The notes under the pieces were generated by a model. That model saw only the letters and a list, made by a program, of their open reading frames with translations. It was not told the DNA's origin and made no database searches. Shown here piece by piece: positions 1-8,458 of a DNA stretch of 64,000 bases. The number at the start of each line of letters is the position of its first letter. The stretch's first letter is position 1. This stretch comes from Gillisella vitis (GTDB lineage Bacteria; Pseudomonadota; Alphaproteobacteria; Rhizobiales; Rhizobiaceae), in contig NZ_CP056048.1 in the NCBI RefSeq assembly GCF_021559775.1, positions 310,001 through 374,000 on the forward strand, given 5' to 3'. The translations under genes were made by a program, and so were the position numbers.

Positions 1-564
1 GTTGAGTTCACTGTTGAACGCCATGGTCGGATCGATATCATCGTACAGAATGCTGGCATCTATCCCTGGCAATTGATCGAGCATACCAGTCCGGATGATT
101 GGGATCAGGTGATGGCGGTCAATCTGCGGGGCTGTTTCAATGCCGCGCGGGCGGCACTTGCGCCGATGAAGACGCAAGGATCGGGGCGCATTCTCTTTAC
201 GTCATCGATCACCGGTCCACATGTCACCAGTCCGGGCCATGGCCATTATGCGGCAAGCAAGGCTGGTATCAACGGGTTCATTCGCTCAGCCGCACTGGAA
301 TTTTCGTCCTATGGCATCAATGTCAATGGGGTCGAGCCGGGCAACATCATGACGGAGGCCATACAGTTGCATCGAAGCGCCGCCTTCATCAAGAATATGG
401 AGGACGCGATCCCGCTCGCGCGTCTTGGGTCCCCTCGGGATGTGGCCAATGCCTTCCTGTTCCTCGCCTCTGATGATGCGAGCTACGTGACCGGCACAAC
501 CATCGTTGTCGATGGGGGACAACTTCTGCCTGAGGGTGCCGACTTCAGGATCTTGCCATCCTGA
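1..564 (+). CDS. SDR-family oxidoreductase, 3' part (5' end outside window)
   Basis: The reading frame is open from base 1, so the gene starts before the window. The visible 187 residues carry the classical short-chain dehydrogenase core: an NAG motif near the start, the catalytic Ser in TSSITG, the YAASK active-site Tyr/Lys pair, the PGN segment after the sixth strand, and the C-terminal TGTTIVVDGGQ ending. The N-terminal TGxxxGxG nucleotide-binding loop lies outside. NAD(P)H-dependent oxidation or reduction of an alcohol or ketone is expected; the substrate cannot be read. It lies next to an aromatic-type catabolic cluster but is separated from it by the oppositely oriented MarR gene, so co-function is only an inference. 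Confidence 0.9.
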   Translation, partial: VEFTVERHGRIDIIVQNAGIYPWQLIEHTSPDDWDQVMAVNLRGCFNAARAALAPMKTQGSGRILFTSSITGPHVTSPGHGHYAASKAGINGFIRSAALEFSSYGINVNGVEPGNIMTEAIQLHRSAAFIKNMEDAIPLARLGSPRDVANAFLFLASDDASYVTGTTIVVDGGQLLPEGADFRILPS

Positions 565-660
565 TCGTATTTCCGGCTGCGCTGATGCCTACTATTCAAG
601 GCGTGAGGATGCGTTGATAGCTCCGAGCTTTGCTTTTCGCCCATTCTGACAGGATGGGCG

Positions 661-1158
661 TCACAGAACCTGGATCAATTTGGCAAGAAGCCGGTCCAAG
701 CGGGTGCGTTCAGGCGCGGAAAGGCTGCGAATGCCGTCCAGAAAATGCGAGGACCTGGCCACCTGAACCCGCGTCTCTCGCAACAGCTTTTCACCGCTTT
801 CGGTCATTTGTACATAGACCGTGCGTTTATCTGACAGAGACGGGACGCGCTCGACGAACCCTTTGTCTTCCAATCTGGTGATACGGCCTGTTATAGCCCC
901 AGTCGTGACCATGCAAAGCTCGGCAAGATCGCTTGGCCGCAAACGGTAGGGTGGGGATTGATGCCGAAGATGGGTGAGAACATCGACTTCGCCGATGCCG
1001 ATATCGAATGCCACCAGCACCTCCTCCAGGGAGGCCTGGTCCAGGAGGTAAAGATGCCGAAGCCTCATGGCAATCGCGATGGGACTGCTGTCTTCCCCCG
1101 GGAAATCCTCTTCCCACTGACTAATAAGGTCCGAAAATAATCCTTCGGCTTGTGGCAT
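661..1158 (-). CDS. MarR-family transcriptional regulator
   Basis: This 165-residue protein has a winged helix-turn-helix at about residues 70-130 (RPSDLAELCMVTTGAITGRI, then the wing with SDKRTVYVQMT) and flanking helices for dimerisation, the usual MarR layout and length. It is divergent from the flavin reductase/monooxygenase genes. A perfect 8-bp inverted repeat at 1290-1307 lies between the two and overlaps the promoter of the reductase. The simplest reading is a repressor of the catabolic operon released by an aromatic ligand; the ligand is unknown. The Shine-Dalgarno sequence is weak, so the start is by ATG position and family length. Confidence 0.9.
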   Translation of the reverse strand: MPQAEGLFSDLISQWEEDFPGEDSSPIAIAMRLRHLYLLDQASLEEVLVAFDIGIGEVDVLTHLRHQSPPYRLRPSDLAELCMVTTGAITGRITRLEDKGFVERVPSLSDKRTVYVQMTESGEKLLRETRVQVARSSHFLDGIRSLSAPERTRLDRLLAKLIQVL

Positions 1159-1278
1159 TGCGCTTCACTTTTATCTCATGGCTAAAACACGTCATTTTGT
1201 GACGTCCTAAACTTCTTAATGTTTTCGGGCGCTTCACGCAATGCGCCATAAGAACGCGACCCCTCCAAACATTTTCAA

Positions 1279-1307
1279 TTGACGAAAGTTATCTTAGTGC
1301 TAAGATA
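1279..1307 (+). promoter_or_regulatory. Promoter with overlapping MarR-type operator
   Basis: TTGACG at 1279-1284 and TAAGAT at 1301-1306 are separated by 16 bases and look like a sigma70-type promoter for the flavin reductase gene. TATCTTAG (1290-1297) and CTAAGATA (1300-1307) form a perfect inverted repeat with a 2-base centre, covering the spacer and the -10 box. This is the size and symmetry of MarR operators, and a marR gene is divergent from it. Confidence 0.7.
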
Positions 1308-1335
1308 CTTCTAAGGAATATGGAGGAGATATTCG

Positions 1336-1881
1336 ATGGTTTCGAGTTCGGCGAAGCTGCATGATCCGGAGGAGGGATCAGCAGCAAATTTTCCTGATAT
1401 TGATAATTTGAAGATCGCGTTTGGCCAGCTTCCATCTGGCGTTGTCATCGTGACGAGCCAGGGTTGTGGCGGTGAGATGGTTGGTGCAACTGTGAGCAGT
1501 TTCACCTCTTTGTCATTCACACCCCCTCTCGTCATGCTTGGTTTGGCGCAAAGTTCCACAACGCTTTCTGCCATCCTCGACCATGGGCATTTCGCGGTCC
1601 ATGTCGTTGCTGAGCCGCAGCAGGATATTGCTATGCGCTTTGCGTCCAGCCGTGCAGACAAGTTCAGCGATATCGATTTTAAATTGTCGCCATGTGGCGT
1701 GCCAATTCTGAGTGAATTCGACACGTGTTTTCACTGTGCCCTTGAGCGGGCCCAGTCGGCAGGGGACCATCAATTGCTGATCGGCCGTATTGTCGATGTA
1801 TCGACAGTTGAGCGGGACACAACACCCGTCGCATGGTTTAATCGGCGTTTTCACATCTGCGAACCGCGGCCAGCCGCCTAG
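1336..1881 (+). CDS. Flavin reductase component of a two-component monooxygenase
   Basis: The 181-residue protein matches the HpaC/flavin-reductase-like fold: LPSGVVIVTS near residue 35, then GATVSSFTSLSFTPPLV, the flavin-binding segment, and the later FxxxxRF and GRIVDV stretches. Such proteins reduce free FMN or FAD with NAD(P)H and hand it to a partner oxygenase. The next gene (2102) is exactly such a partner. A GGAGGAG ribosome site precedes the ATG. The gene is the first on the plus strand behind the MarR operator. Between it and 2102 lie about 220 non-coding bases in which I see only a short CGCCTAGATTT duplication at its start. Confidence 0.88.
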   Translation: MVSSSAKLHDPEEGSAANFPDIDNLKIAFGQLPSGVVIVTSQGCGGEMVGATVSSFTSLSFTPPLVMLGLAQSSTTLSAILDHGHFAVHVVAEPQQDIAMRFASSRADKFSDIDFKLSPCGVPILSEFDTCFHCALERAQSAGDHQLLIGRIVDVSTVERDTTPVAWFNRRFHICEPRPAA

Positions 1882-2101
1882 ATTTGTCGCCTAGATTTGC
1901 ATTGGGAAAAGTGCAGCTCAGTTTTCCTGAAAAGACAAACGAAAACAACAGACTTTAGTGCATCGATCCGAACCCGGCTGTCGCCGCGCTTGGAGACATT
2001 CGCTCAAAAACATCCGGTCCACGATGGTATGGATGGCGTGCTTGCGCCAGTGCCATGGTCGTGCGCACTCGAAAATTCCTGTTTTAAAGTGAGGAAATCC
2101 C

Positions 2102-3385
2102 ATGGAAATGAACGCGAAGCAGTTTGACTATGTACTGCCCAATCCACCCATCTCTCCTTATAGCACTGAGGTTGGCCGTGAGATCCGTGCCAAAGCTGCG
2201 GCATTGGTGCCGCTCTTGCGCAAACACGCCCAGGAAGGCGAGGAGTTGGGGGCCCTGGCGCCTGAAAGCTTGAAAGCCCTCAGCGATATTGGTGCGTTCA
2301 AACTTACATTGCCAACGGATTTTGGCGGGCATGCGCTTGGAGCGCGCGATGTGGTTGAGATCGTCACCGAATTTGGCCGAGGCGATGGCGCGGCGGGCTG
2401 GATGGCATTTGTCGCCGGTGGCCTTCGCAATATCCTGGCGTTTCCCGATCAGGCTGTGAATGAAATCTTTGCGGATGGGCGTGACTGGGTTGGCCCACTG
2501 GCCGCCGGAGCGTCGATTTTTGCCACCAAGGTTGGCTCGGCGCGGCGGGTCGAGGGCGGCTGGATGGTCAGTGGCTCCTGGCATTTCGGCAGCGGTTGCA
2601 AACATGCCAAATGGATTGCGGTGGGCGTCGATTATGAGGTTGCGCCGGGTCACATGGGCCGCGCCATGGCGGTTTTGAAGGCCGAGCAGGTTAAAATCAT
2701 CGACAACTGGCATGTCATGGGCATGAAGGCCACTTCTTCCAATAGCCTGACGGTGACCGAAGAGCAGTTTGTTCCCGATCACCGTTTTATGGACATGGCC
2801 GATTTCCCGGTTCGCATGGATGGGACACGCAAGCGTTTCCAGGGCTTTGCCAGCAAGTTCGATGGCCGTGGTCTGATGATCATGACCAATCTCACCCATA
2901 TGGCGATCGTGCTGGGGATGGCTCGTGGCGCGCTGGAATCCTACATCGACATGGCCAGAAAGCAGCAGCCCTTCAATCTGCCTTATCCCCGGGTAGCCGA
3001 AATGGCATCGACGCAGGTCTGTGCTGCAAAAGCCTATGCGATGATCAAGATGGCGGAAACCACCGCCCTTTGCGCCGCCGATCTTCTGGATCGCCACGCA
3101 ACGGAAGGGCGCGAGGTTTCGGAAGAGTTGGAACAGGCGACGATGATGGAAAATGTCTACGCCGCGCACACCTTGGACAATGCCGTCAGCATCCTGCAGC
3201 TCAATATCGGCTCCGCAACCGCGCATGAGAGCAATCCGTTCCAACGGTTCGTGCGCGATATCCGGGTGGCAATGCTGCACGGGGCTGTCAGGCTGGAGCC
3301 AACAGCCGAGATTTTCGGGCGCCGGATGATGGGGCTTGCGCCATTTTCGATGTTTGCAGGTGGATTGCCTGATCGCGCCGCTTAG
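2102..3385 (+). CDS. Group D flavin-dependent monooxygenase (HsaA/HPA C2-like, acyl-CoA dehydrogenase fold)
   Basis: A 427-residue protein with the acyl-CoA dehydrogenase fold: an N-terminal helical domain (EGEELGALAPESLKALSDIG), a middle beta domain (VSGSWHFGSGCKHAKW) and a C-terminal helical bundle. In this family that arrangement, without a CoA-thioester context and next to a flavin reductase gene, marks the oxygenase of two-component hydroxylases that use reduced flavin and O2 to hydroxylate phenols. GAGGAAATCCC precedes the ATG. Downstream ring-cleavage and hydrolase genes fit a phenolic or catecholic substrate. The exact substrate cannot be deduced; an alternative is a dibenzothiophene-type monooxygenase. 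Confidence 0.8.
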   Translation: MEMNAKQFDYVLPNPPISPYSTEVGREIRAKAAALVPLLRKHAQEGEELGALAPESLKALSDIGAFKLTLPTDFGGHALGARDVVEIVTEFGRGDGAAGWMAFVAGGLRNILAFPDQAVNEIFADGRDWVGPLAAGASIFATKVGSARRVEGGWMVSGSWHFGSGCKHAKWIAVGVDYEVAPGHMGRAMAVLKAEQVKIIDNWHVMGMKATSSNSLTVTEEQFVPDHRFMDMADFPVRMDGTRKRFQGFASKFDGRGLMIMTNLTHMAIVLGMARGALESYIDMARKQQPFNLPYPRVAEMASTQVCAAKAYAMIKMAETTALCAADLLDRHATEGREVSEELEQATMMENVYAAHTLDNAVSILQLNIGSATAHESNPFQRFVRDIRVAMLHGAVRLEPTAEIFGRRMMGLAPFSMFAGGLPDRAA

Positions 3386-3457
3386 CCCGCGACGGATTTG
3401 AGCTGTAGGCGGGCTGTGGAGGCGGCCCGTCGACGGTTAACAAGAGGAGGATTTTTT

Positions 3458-4780
3458 ATGCAGTCGAATAAGACGCATGCCCCTGCCAATTTTCGGGCAA
3501 ATAAAGGTTTCGAATACAGTTTTCAGGCTGCCAAGGTGTTGGGCGCGCTATGGGCAATCGTGCTGCTGGTCGTGGCGGTGCCAAGTATCGGTACCGCCGT
3601 TGTCAACGCCCGAATGATCACCGATCTCAATATGGATCGAGCGGTCTTCGGTATGGGCTTTGGCCTTTTCGTGATGATGATGGGCTTTCAGGCCCCTGTC
3701 GTCGCGGTGTTGATCCGCAAATTCGGTTATCGGTCAACAGTTGCTTTCGGATGCCTTGTGCTGTTCCTGGGATCGGTTGCCATGGCGACTGTCGTGCACA
3801 ATGGCTGGCAATATGCCGTGGCATTTGGTTTGTTGGCCGGTTCCGGCGTCTGCATTGCCGGCATGCTGCCAGCCCAGACAATCGTAACGAGATGGTTTCA
3901 CGCACGCCGGGCCTTGGCTGTCTCCATCGTATTTTCAGCAGTCGAAATTGGCGGTTTCTTTTCTCCACCTGCGCTTGAAAGACTGATGGCGATATCAGGC
4001 GATTGGCGCACAGCTTGGTGGCTTATTGCCGGATCGGCGCTCATCGCGATGATAACGGCCTATGTAGCGCTCGATGAGCGGCGGGTCGAAAATTACATTT
4101 CCCGAAATCCTGCTCCTTCCTTCGCACGCGAAAACAGCAAGGTATTCAAAAGCACGACCCACTGGACCCTTCGGGAAGCACTGGGAACCAAGGCTTACTG
4201 GCTTATTCTGATTTACATGAGCATTGCCGGGGTCGCCTGGATTTTCCTGATGGCTCATGGCGTGGTGCATCTGCGTGATATCGGCTATTCGCCTGCTGAA
4301 GCCGCTAACGCCGTCGCGGTCATTATCGTCGCCTCGTTCATTGGCAATATGACCGCTGGTTTCCTGGGTGATCGTATTTCACCATCGCTCATCTCAGCCG
4401 CCAGCATGGCATTGATTGTTTTCGGCTTTTGCATGGTCATCAAGCCCGTTGGCTTTACCGGCATCCTGCTCTACGCGCTTCCTGCCGGCATTGGCTACGG
4501 TGCCTCGCAGGTCTGCCTGATGGCTCTTCTGGGCAATTATTTTGGCAAGGCATCGTTTTCCGCCATTCTGGGTTCGATGATGCCGGTATCGACGCTCTGC
4601 GCGGCGATTGGCGCGGGGTCGGCAGGGGCGGTTTTCGATCAAACCGGCACATATGAATGGGTGTTTATCACGATCATCACCCTGTGCGTGGTCGCGTTCT
4701 TTGCCATTCTTGCAGCATCACCACCGCAAAACCGGGGCAACAAAGAGGAGGTCTCCGGCAGTCCAATCGCAGCGGAATAA
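3458..4780 (+). CDS. MFS transporter, probable uptake of the pathway substrate
   Basis: A polytopic protein of 440 residues with about 12 hydrophobic segments and the major-facilitator layout: two six-helix halves around a charged central loop (DERRVENYISRNPAPSF). The cytoplasmic loop between helices 2 and 3 is basic (VLIRKFGYRS). The ATG at 3458 follows AAGAGGAGG with ideal spacing, so an in-frame start 60 bases upstream is rejected. It sits between the monooxygenase and a porin gene, which suggests it imports the aromatic substrate through the inner membrane. The sequence resembles monocarboxylate/oxalate-type MFS members; the substrate is not known. Confidence 0.85.
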   Translation: MQSNKTHAPANFRANKGFEYSFQAAKVLGALWAIVLLVVAVPSIGTAVVNARMITDLNMDRAVFGMGFGLFVMMMGFQAPVVAVLIRKFGYRSTVAFGCLVLFLGSVAMATVVHNGWQYAVAFGLLAGSGVCIAGMLPAQTIVTRWFHARRALAVSIVFSAVEIGGFFSPPALERLMAISGDWRTAWWLIAGSALIAMITAYVALDERRVENYISRNPAPSFARENSKVFKSTTHWTLREALGTKAYWLILIYMSIAGVAWIFLMAHGVVHLRDIGYSPAEAANAVAVIIVASFIGNMTAGFLGDRISPSLISAASMALIVFGFCMVIKPVGFTGILLYALPAGIGYGASQVCLMALLGNYFGKASFSAILGSMMPVSTLCAAIGAGSAGAVFDQTGTYEWVFITIITLCVVAFFAILAASPPQNRGNKEEVSGSPIAAE

Positions 4781-4806
4781 CAAATGATAAAAATGGGAGG
4801 GTGACA

Positions 4807-6186
4807 ATGCGAACTTTAAATCTGCTGGCAGTGCCTTTGCTGCTTGCATCCTTGCTGCCGGCCGCAGCAGCCGATACGGCGCTGCCGTCAAGCGACACAC
4901 CACCTGGCGAGGGAGGCATGCCCGGTCCGGTCTATTCCGGCCCCTTGGCCAGCGTGGGGAGAACGCTGCATGACAACGGTATCGACCTTCAACTCGACTT
5001 TGTCGATTTCTATCAGAATGCGCCGTCTTTTGGGGCTGCGGGTGGCTCATCAGCCAATTATGGCATGTTCATTTTAGGTGTTACCGGTAATCTGACACCG
5101 GATCTTCGGATCAATTTGGTTGAGACAATCAACGCCCCGACTCAAAATGTCGACAATTATCTGTTTGATCTTTCGAATGCCTTTTTCCCCGTCCCGATCG
5201 TGAATTCGGACACCGATCTGACCCGTTTCACCATTGAAGGCGACCTTTTCAACGATCGGTTGACTGTTGAAGCGGGACGGATGGGCCTTAATCGCGACTT
5301 CATGAAAAAAGGCTTCTGCGGCGGCATTGGCTGCGTGCCCTCAACGCCGGCAATCACCCTCAATATGCCAGGCGAAGCACTGTCTGTCTGGGGTGGGAGA
5401 CTGGCCTATCGGCTCGATCAGACCACGACGCTGGGATTTGGAGCCATCGAGGACAATTCTGACAATTGGCAGAATGGCGATGGATGGGATTGGGGAACCG
5501 GCGATGCCAAAGGCTATATCGCCATTGCCAATATCAGCCATGACGAAACCTTCATGCAGAATGCCAATCCTTTGAAATACGAGGTCGGCGCTTACCACCG
5601 TTCCACCTCGTATGAAGACGCACTTTACAATAGCGGTTGGGGCAACCCGACCTTTGGAGCCAATACCAGGATTGTCAATCACGACGGCGGAACGAGCGGC
5701 GTTTACGGGCAGGTTCGCAAGGTCGTGTGGAGTGAGGCGTCCGGTAGCCCGATTCCCGAAAACCTCGCCGTCTATGGCGGCCTGTTCCATACGTTCGGCG
5801 ATGGCCAGGCTTATCCCTGGGAGGCTTATGCCGGTGTCGAGTATTCAGGCTTCTGGAAGGAAAACCCGCTCGCAACAGTCGGTGCCTCCGTTCACTACAT
5901 CCGCTTGAGTGAAGAGCGCGCGCAGTATGAACAGAATGCCCGGCGGTTCTTTTCGGGCGTCAACGAGAAACAGCCGCAGGACACGTTCATGGTCGACGTG
6001 CATGCAAGTACAGGCTTCTTTGGCAACGGGATTCTCGATTTCGGCGCTGCCTATATCATCAATCCAAACAATTCCATTCTGGCTGATTACTCAACCGGAA
6101 GAGAAAAGAACGGTGTCGTCATTTACGCGGCATTGGCTTTCGACCTGGGCGGCAGCCTCGGTCTTTCCCCCCGCAAGGGGCCTTGA
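4807..6186 (+). CDS. OprB-like outer-membrane porin
   Basis: The 459-residue product starts with a clear signal peptide (hydrophobic LLAVPLLLASLLPAAAA, cleavage near residue 22) followed by alternating beta-strand sequence rich in Gly, Asn and aromatic residues and ending in a strand (AALAFDLGGSLGL). The opening part resembles carbohydrate-selective porins of the OprB family (LHDNGIDLQLDFVDFYQNAPS). The chosen ATG follows GGGAGGGTGACA. A longer upstream reading runs into the MFS gene and lacks a signal peptide. Its place inside the operon suggests outer-membrane entry of the substrate handled by the neighbouring MFS protein. Confidence 0.82.
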   Translation: MRTLNLLAVPLLLASLLPAAAADTALPSSDTPPGEGGMPGPVYSGPLASVGRTLHDNGIDLQLDFVDFYQNAPSFGAAGGSSANYGMFILGVTGNLTPDLRINLVETINAPTQNVDNYLFDLSNAFFPVPIVNSDTDLTRFTIEGDLFNDRLTVEAGRMGLNRDFMKKGFCGGIGCVPSTPAITLNMPGEALSVWGGRLAYRLDQTTTLGFGAIEDNSDNWQNGDGWDWGTGDAKGYIAIANISHDETFMQNANPLKYEVGAYHRSTSYEDALYNSGWGNPTFGANTRIVNHDGGTSGVYGQVRKVVWSEASGSPIPENLAVYGGLFHTFGDGQAYPWEAYAGVEYSGFWKENPLATVGASVHYIRLSEERAQYEQNARRFFSGVNEKQPQDTFMVDVHASTGFFGNGILDFGAAYIINPNNSILADYSTGREKNGVVIYAALAFDLGGSLGLSPRKGP

Positions 6187-6248
6187 GCTTGGTTCGATCT
6201 GAACCGGCGGCACTTTCACAATCACTTTATCGACAGGAGATCGACGTC

Positions 6249-6668
6249 ATGCACGACACGAAGACCCATGACCATGCGAAACTTGAACGCCACAAACATC
6301 TGGTCCGGGAATTTTACCGCCGGGTGTTCGATGGCCAGAACCCGGCAGCCGTCAAGGATTTCGTCACAGAGGATTATAAGCAGCACAGCCGCCATATTCC
6401 GACCGGCCGCGAAGGCTTGGAACGGTTTGTGCAATCGGTATTTCCAAACGGACCAGTCCCCGAGCCGGCCGAGATGCGCATCCCTCCCGCCTTCATGGTG
6501 GCGGAAGGCGACATGGTCGTGGTCGCCGCCTATCTGCCGCAGCCAGACCCCGACAAGCCGGGCGAAACCTACGATTATTTCGTTTTCGATGCCTATCGGC
6601 TTCGAGACGAGCGTCTGGCGGAGCATTGGAGCGGCGTGAACAAGATCGCGCCCCCAAAACAGCCCTGA
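6249..6668 (+). CDS. SnoaL-like / NTF2-fold protein
   Basis: A small 139-residue protein with the NTF2-like alpha+beta cone: REFYRRVFDGQNPAAVKDFVTEDYKQHS, typical of the predicted SnoaL-like aldol-condensation group, and a closing ...RLAEHWSGVNKI strand. Members are dimeric binding pockets; a few catalyse isomerisation, hydration or cyclisation. CAGGAGATCGACGTC precedes the ATG. It is flanked by a porin and a GST gene in a ring-cleavage operon, so an isomerase or hydratase role on a pathway intermediate is possible but unproved. Confidence 0.8.
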   Translation: MHDTKTHDHAKLERHKHLVREFYRRVFDGQNPAAVKDFVTEDYKQHSRHIPTGREGLERFVQSVFPNGPVPEPAEMRIPPAFMVAEGDMVVVAAYLPQPDPDKPGETYDYFVFDAYRLRDERLAEHWSGVNKIAPPKQP

Positions 6669-6740
6669 CGGCACAGCGGTATGCTGTCATCGCAGGCAGC
6701 ATACCGGCAACCATCGACCACCATTCATCAGGATTACAGC

Positions 6741-7331
6741 ATGCAACTCTACCATACGCCCGGCACCTGCTCCACGGCATCCCGCATCGTTCTGCAGGAA
6801 ACCGGTATCGCCGCCTCTTCCATTCCAGTCAATCTGAGGGAAAAAACGCTTCCGGATGGAACGAGCTATCTTCAGGTGAACCCAAAGGGCCAGGTTCCCG
6901 CCCTTGTGCTCGACGATGGCGACGTGCTGACGGAAGGCGCGATCATCCTGCAATATCTGGCTGATCAGGCCCCGGAAAGCGGCCTTTTGCCACCGCCCGG
7001 CGATCTTGCCCGCTACCGCGTGCTGGAATGGACCAATTACGTGGCAACCGAATTGCACAAGACCTTCCCCCCCCTAATGCGGCCCAATACGCCACCGGAC
7101 TTTGCCGAAATCACCAAAACGGCGTTGTTGCCGCGCGTTTTCGGCACTCTCGATCGCCGTCTGGGGCTAAGTGATTATCTTGCCGGGGCAACATTTTCGA
7201 TCGCGGATGCCTATGCGTTCGTCATTCTCGGATGGGCAAAGCTACAGGCCATCGATCTGGCGGCCTGGCCGAATATCCAGGCCTATCTCAAGCGGATAGA
7301 GAGCCGTCCATCCGTCCAATCGCTACAGTAA
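6741..7331 (+). CDS. Glutathione S-transferase family protein
   Basis: The 196-residue protein has the two-domain GST layout. The N-terminal thioredoxin-like domain includes YHTPGTCSTASRIVLQE, a QVPALVL segment with the cis-Pro and LTEGAIILQYLAD, which binds the glutathione gamma-glutamyl group. The C-terminal part is all-helical, with FSIADAYAFVILGW matching the conserved N-capping/hydrophobic staple region. In ring-cleavage operons GSTs often act as glutathione-dependent isomerases or dehalogenases, and an extradiol dioxygenase follows directly. The start is the internal ATG at 6741; a longer in-frame extension adds 20 residues unlike any GST. Confidence 0.87.
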   Translation: MQLYHTPGTCSTASRIVLQETGIAASSIPVNLREKTLPDGTSYLQVNPKGQVPALVLDDGDVLTEGAIILQYLADQAPESGLLPPPGDLARYRVLEWTNYVATELHKTFPPLMRPNTPPDFAEITKTALLPRVFGTLDRRLGLSDYLAGATFSIADAYAFVILGWAKLQAIDLAAWPNIQAYLKRIESRPSVQSLQ

Positions 7332-7343
7332 GTGGAGAAAGCC

Positions 7344-8243
7344 ATGACCTATCTTATCAGACAAATGGGCCACGTGATCATCTCCTCGCCGGATCCTCTG
7401 GGCGCGGCACAGGATCTTTGCGATGTCGTTGGCTTGAGGATCACGGAAGTTGACGGCGAAACCGTCTATCTTTCCAGCAACGACCGCCACCACGAAGTCA
7501 CCTATATCAAGGGCGACGGAAAGGCTGTTGCCTGCGGGCTAGAGGCTGTCAATGCGGATGCCGTAGACGAGGTCTATCGGCGTGCAAAATCCGATGGGCT
7601 GGAGATATTGTCGGACAGGCCTCTGGGCAAACATTATGACCGCGCCGTTCGCCTTGTTGCACCCGGCGGGACGATTTTCGAAGTCCATACGCCAATCGCC
7701 CGTAACCAGCCCCGTCACTACAGTTATTCGACACCGGGCGCCCGTCCGCGCCGGATTGAACACATCAATTCCTTCGCACCGGATACCGCTGCCTATGGGG
7801 ATTTCTGCGTCAAAGTTCTGGGTCTGAAGCTGTCGGATATGACGGAAGACGGTGCCTTGCGCTGGTACCGCGCCGAAGATGGCTACCATCACACCATCGC
7901 CATGGGGCCGGGCGAAAGCGGATTGCATCACTATGCTTTCGATCTGCACTCACTTCAGGATCTTCAGACGATCGCCGACAATCTTGCCGGAAAAGAGCGC
8001 GCTCTGGTCTGGGGTCCGGGCCGTCACGGGGCGGGTGGCAATGTCTTCACCTATTATGCCGATCCGCATGGATGCCTGGTCGAGAACTCGATCGAGCTTG
8101 ATCGGATCGACAATGATGCAACCTATGAACCGCGCAGCTGGGATATTTCGGAGGGGTTGGCGGGTCGCTGGCTCAATCTCTGGGGCACGCCACCCACTCC
8201 CTCGTTCCTGCGTCCGGGGATCGCTTTCGATCCGACCATCTAG
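7344..8243 (+). CDS. Type I extradiol (catechol) dioxygenase, VOC superfamily
   Basis: A 299-residue protein made of two repeated VOC modules, as in 2,3-dihydroxybiphenyl and catechol 2,3-dioxygenases. The complete Fe(II) triad is visible in the second module: His140 (IEHINSF), His196 (LHHYAFD) and Glu247 (GCLVENS). The active-site Tyr lies near 237 in TYYADPHGCLVE. The spacings (56 and 51 residues) resemble BphC-type enzymes. It should open a catecholic ring next to a hydroxyl, giving a coloured semialdehyde or keto acid. GGAG at 7334-7337 is six bases before the ATG; a GTG four codons earlier is less likely. The GST gene ends only 12 bases upstream. Confidence 0.88.
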   Translation: MTYLIRQMGHVIISSPDPLGAAQDLCDVVGLRITEVDGETVYLSSNDRHHEVTYIKGDGKAVACGLEAVNADAVDEVYRRAKSDGLEILSDRPLGKHYDRAVRLVAPGGTIFEVHTPIARNQPRHYSYSTPGARPRRIEHINSFAPDTAAYGDFCVKVLGLKLSDMTEDGALRWYRAEDGYHHTIAMGPGESGLHHYAFDLHSLQDLQTIADNLAGKERALVWGPGRHGAGGNVFTYYADPHGCLVENSIELDRIDNDATYEPRSWDISEGLAGRWLNLWGTPPTPSFLRPGIAFDPTI

Positions 8244-8313
8244 ATTTTTTCAGGGAAGGCCGTTTCGGCGTTTTCTGGCTGAGATTTATGCGAAGTATCA
8301 CTGAAAATGGTAG

Positions 8314-8363
8314 TTCGTATTTCGCTCTTGAATATCTCAAGTCCTTGATAGATTTGAGATATT
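8314..8363. promoter_or_regulatory. Dyad element copy 1 before the decarboxylase-like gene
   Basis: In the 215-base gap before 8459, TTCGTATT (8314-8321) is followed after 9 bases by AATATCTCA (8331-8339), a 15-base spacer and its exact complement TGAGATATT (8355-8363). With flanking bases the stem reaches 11 pairs (8330-8340 with 8354-8364). The same block with identical internal distances recurs at 10282-10331. Identical spacing in two intergenic regions of one cluster suggests an operator or RNA element rather than chance. Confidence 0.65.
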
Positions 8364-8458
8364 CGAAGTTTTCTCAGGGTCTGGATGTGGTCAATATCGT
8401 CGAGACTTGGTATTTAACGGTCATGCTGGCGTCCTGGCTGGCTGGGAGAGGTTAAAAA

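Noticed and set aside
2084-3280. 398-codon open frame on the minus strand
   Set aside because: Antisense to the flavin monooxygenase; His/Arg-rich shadow text.
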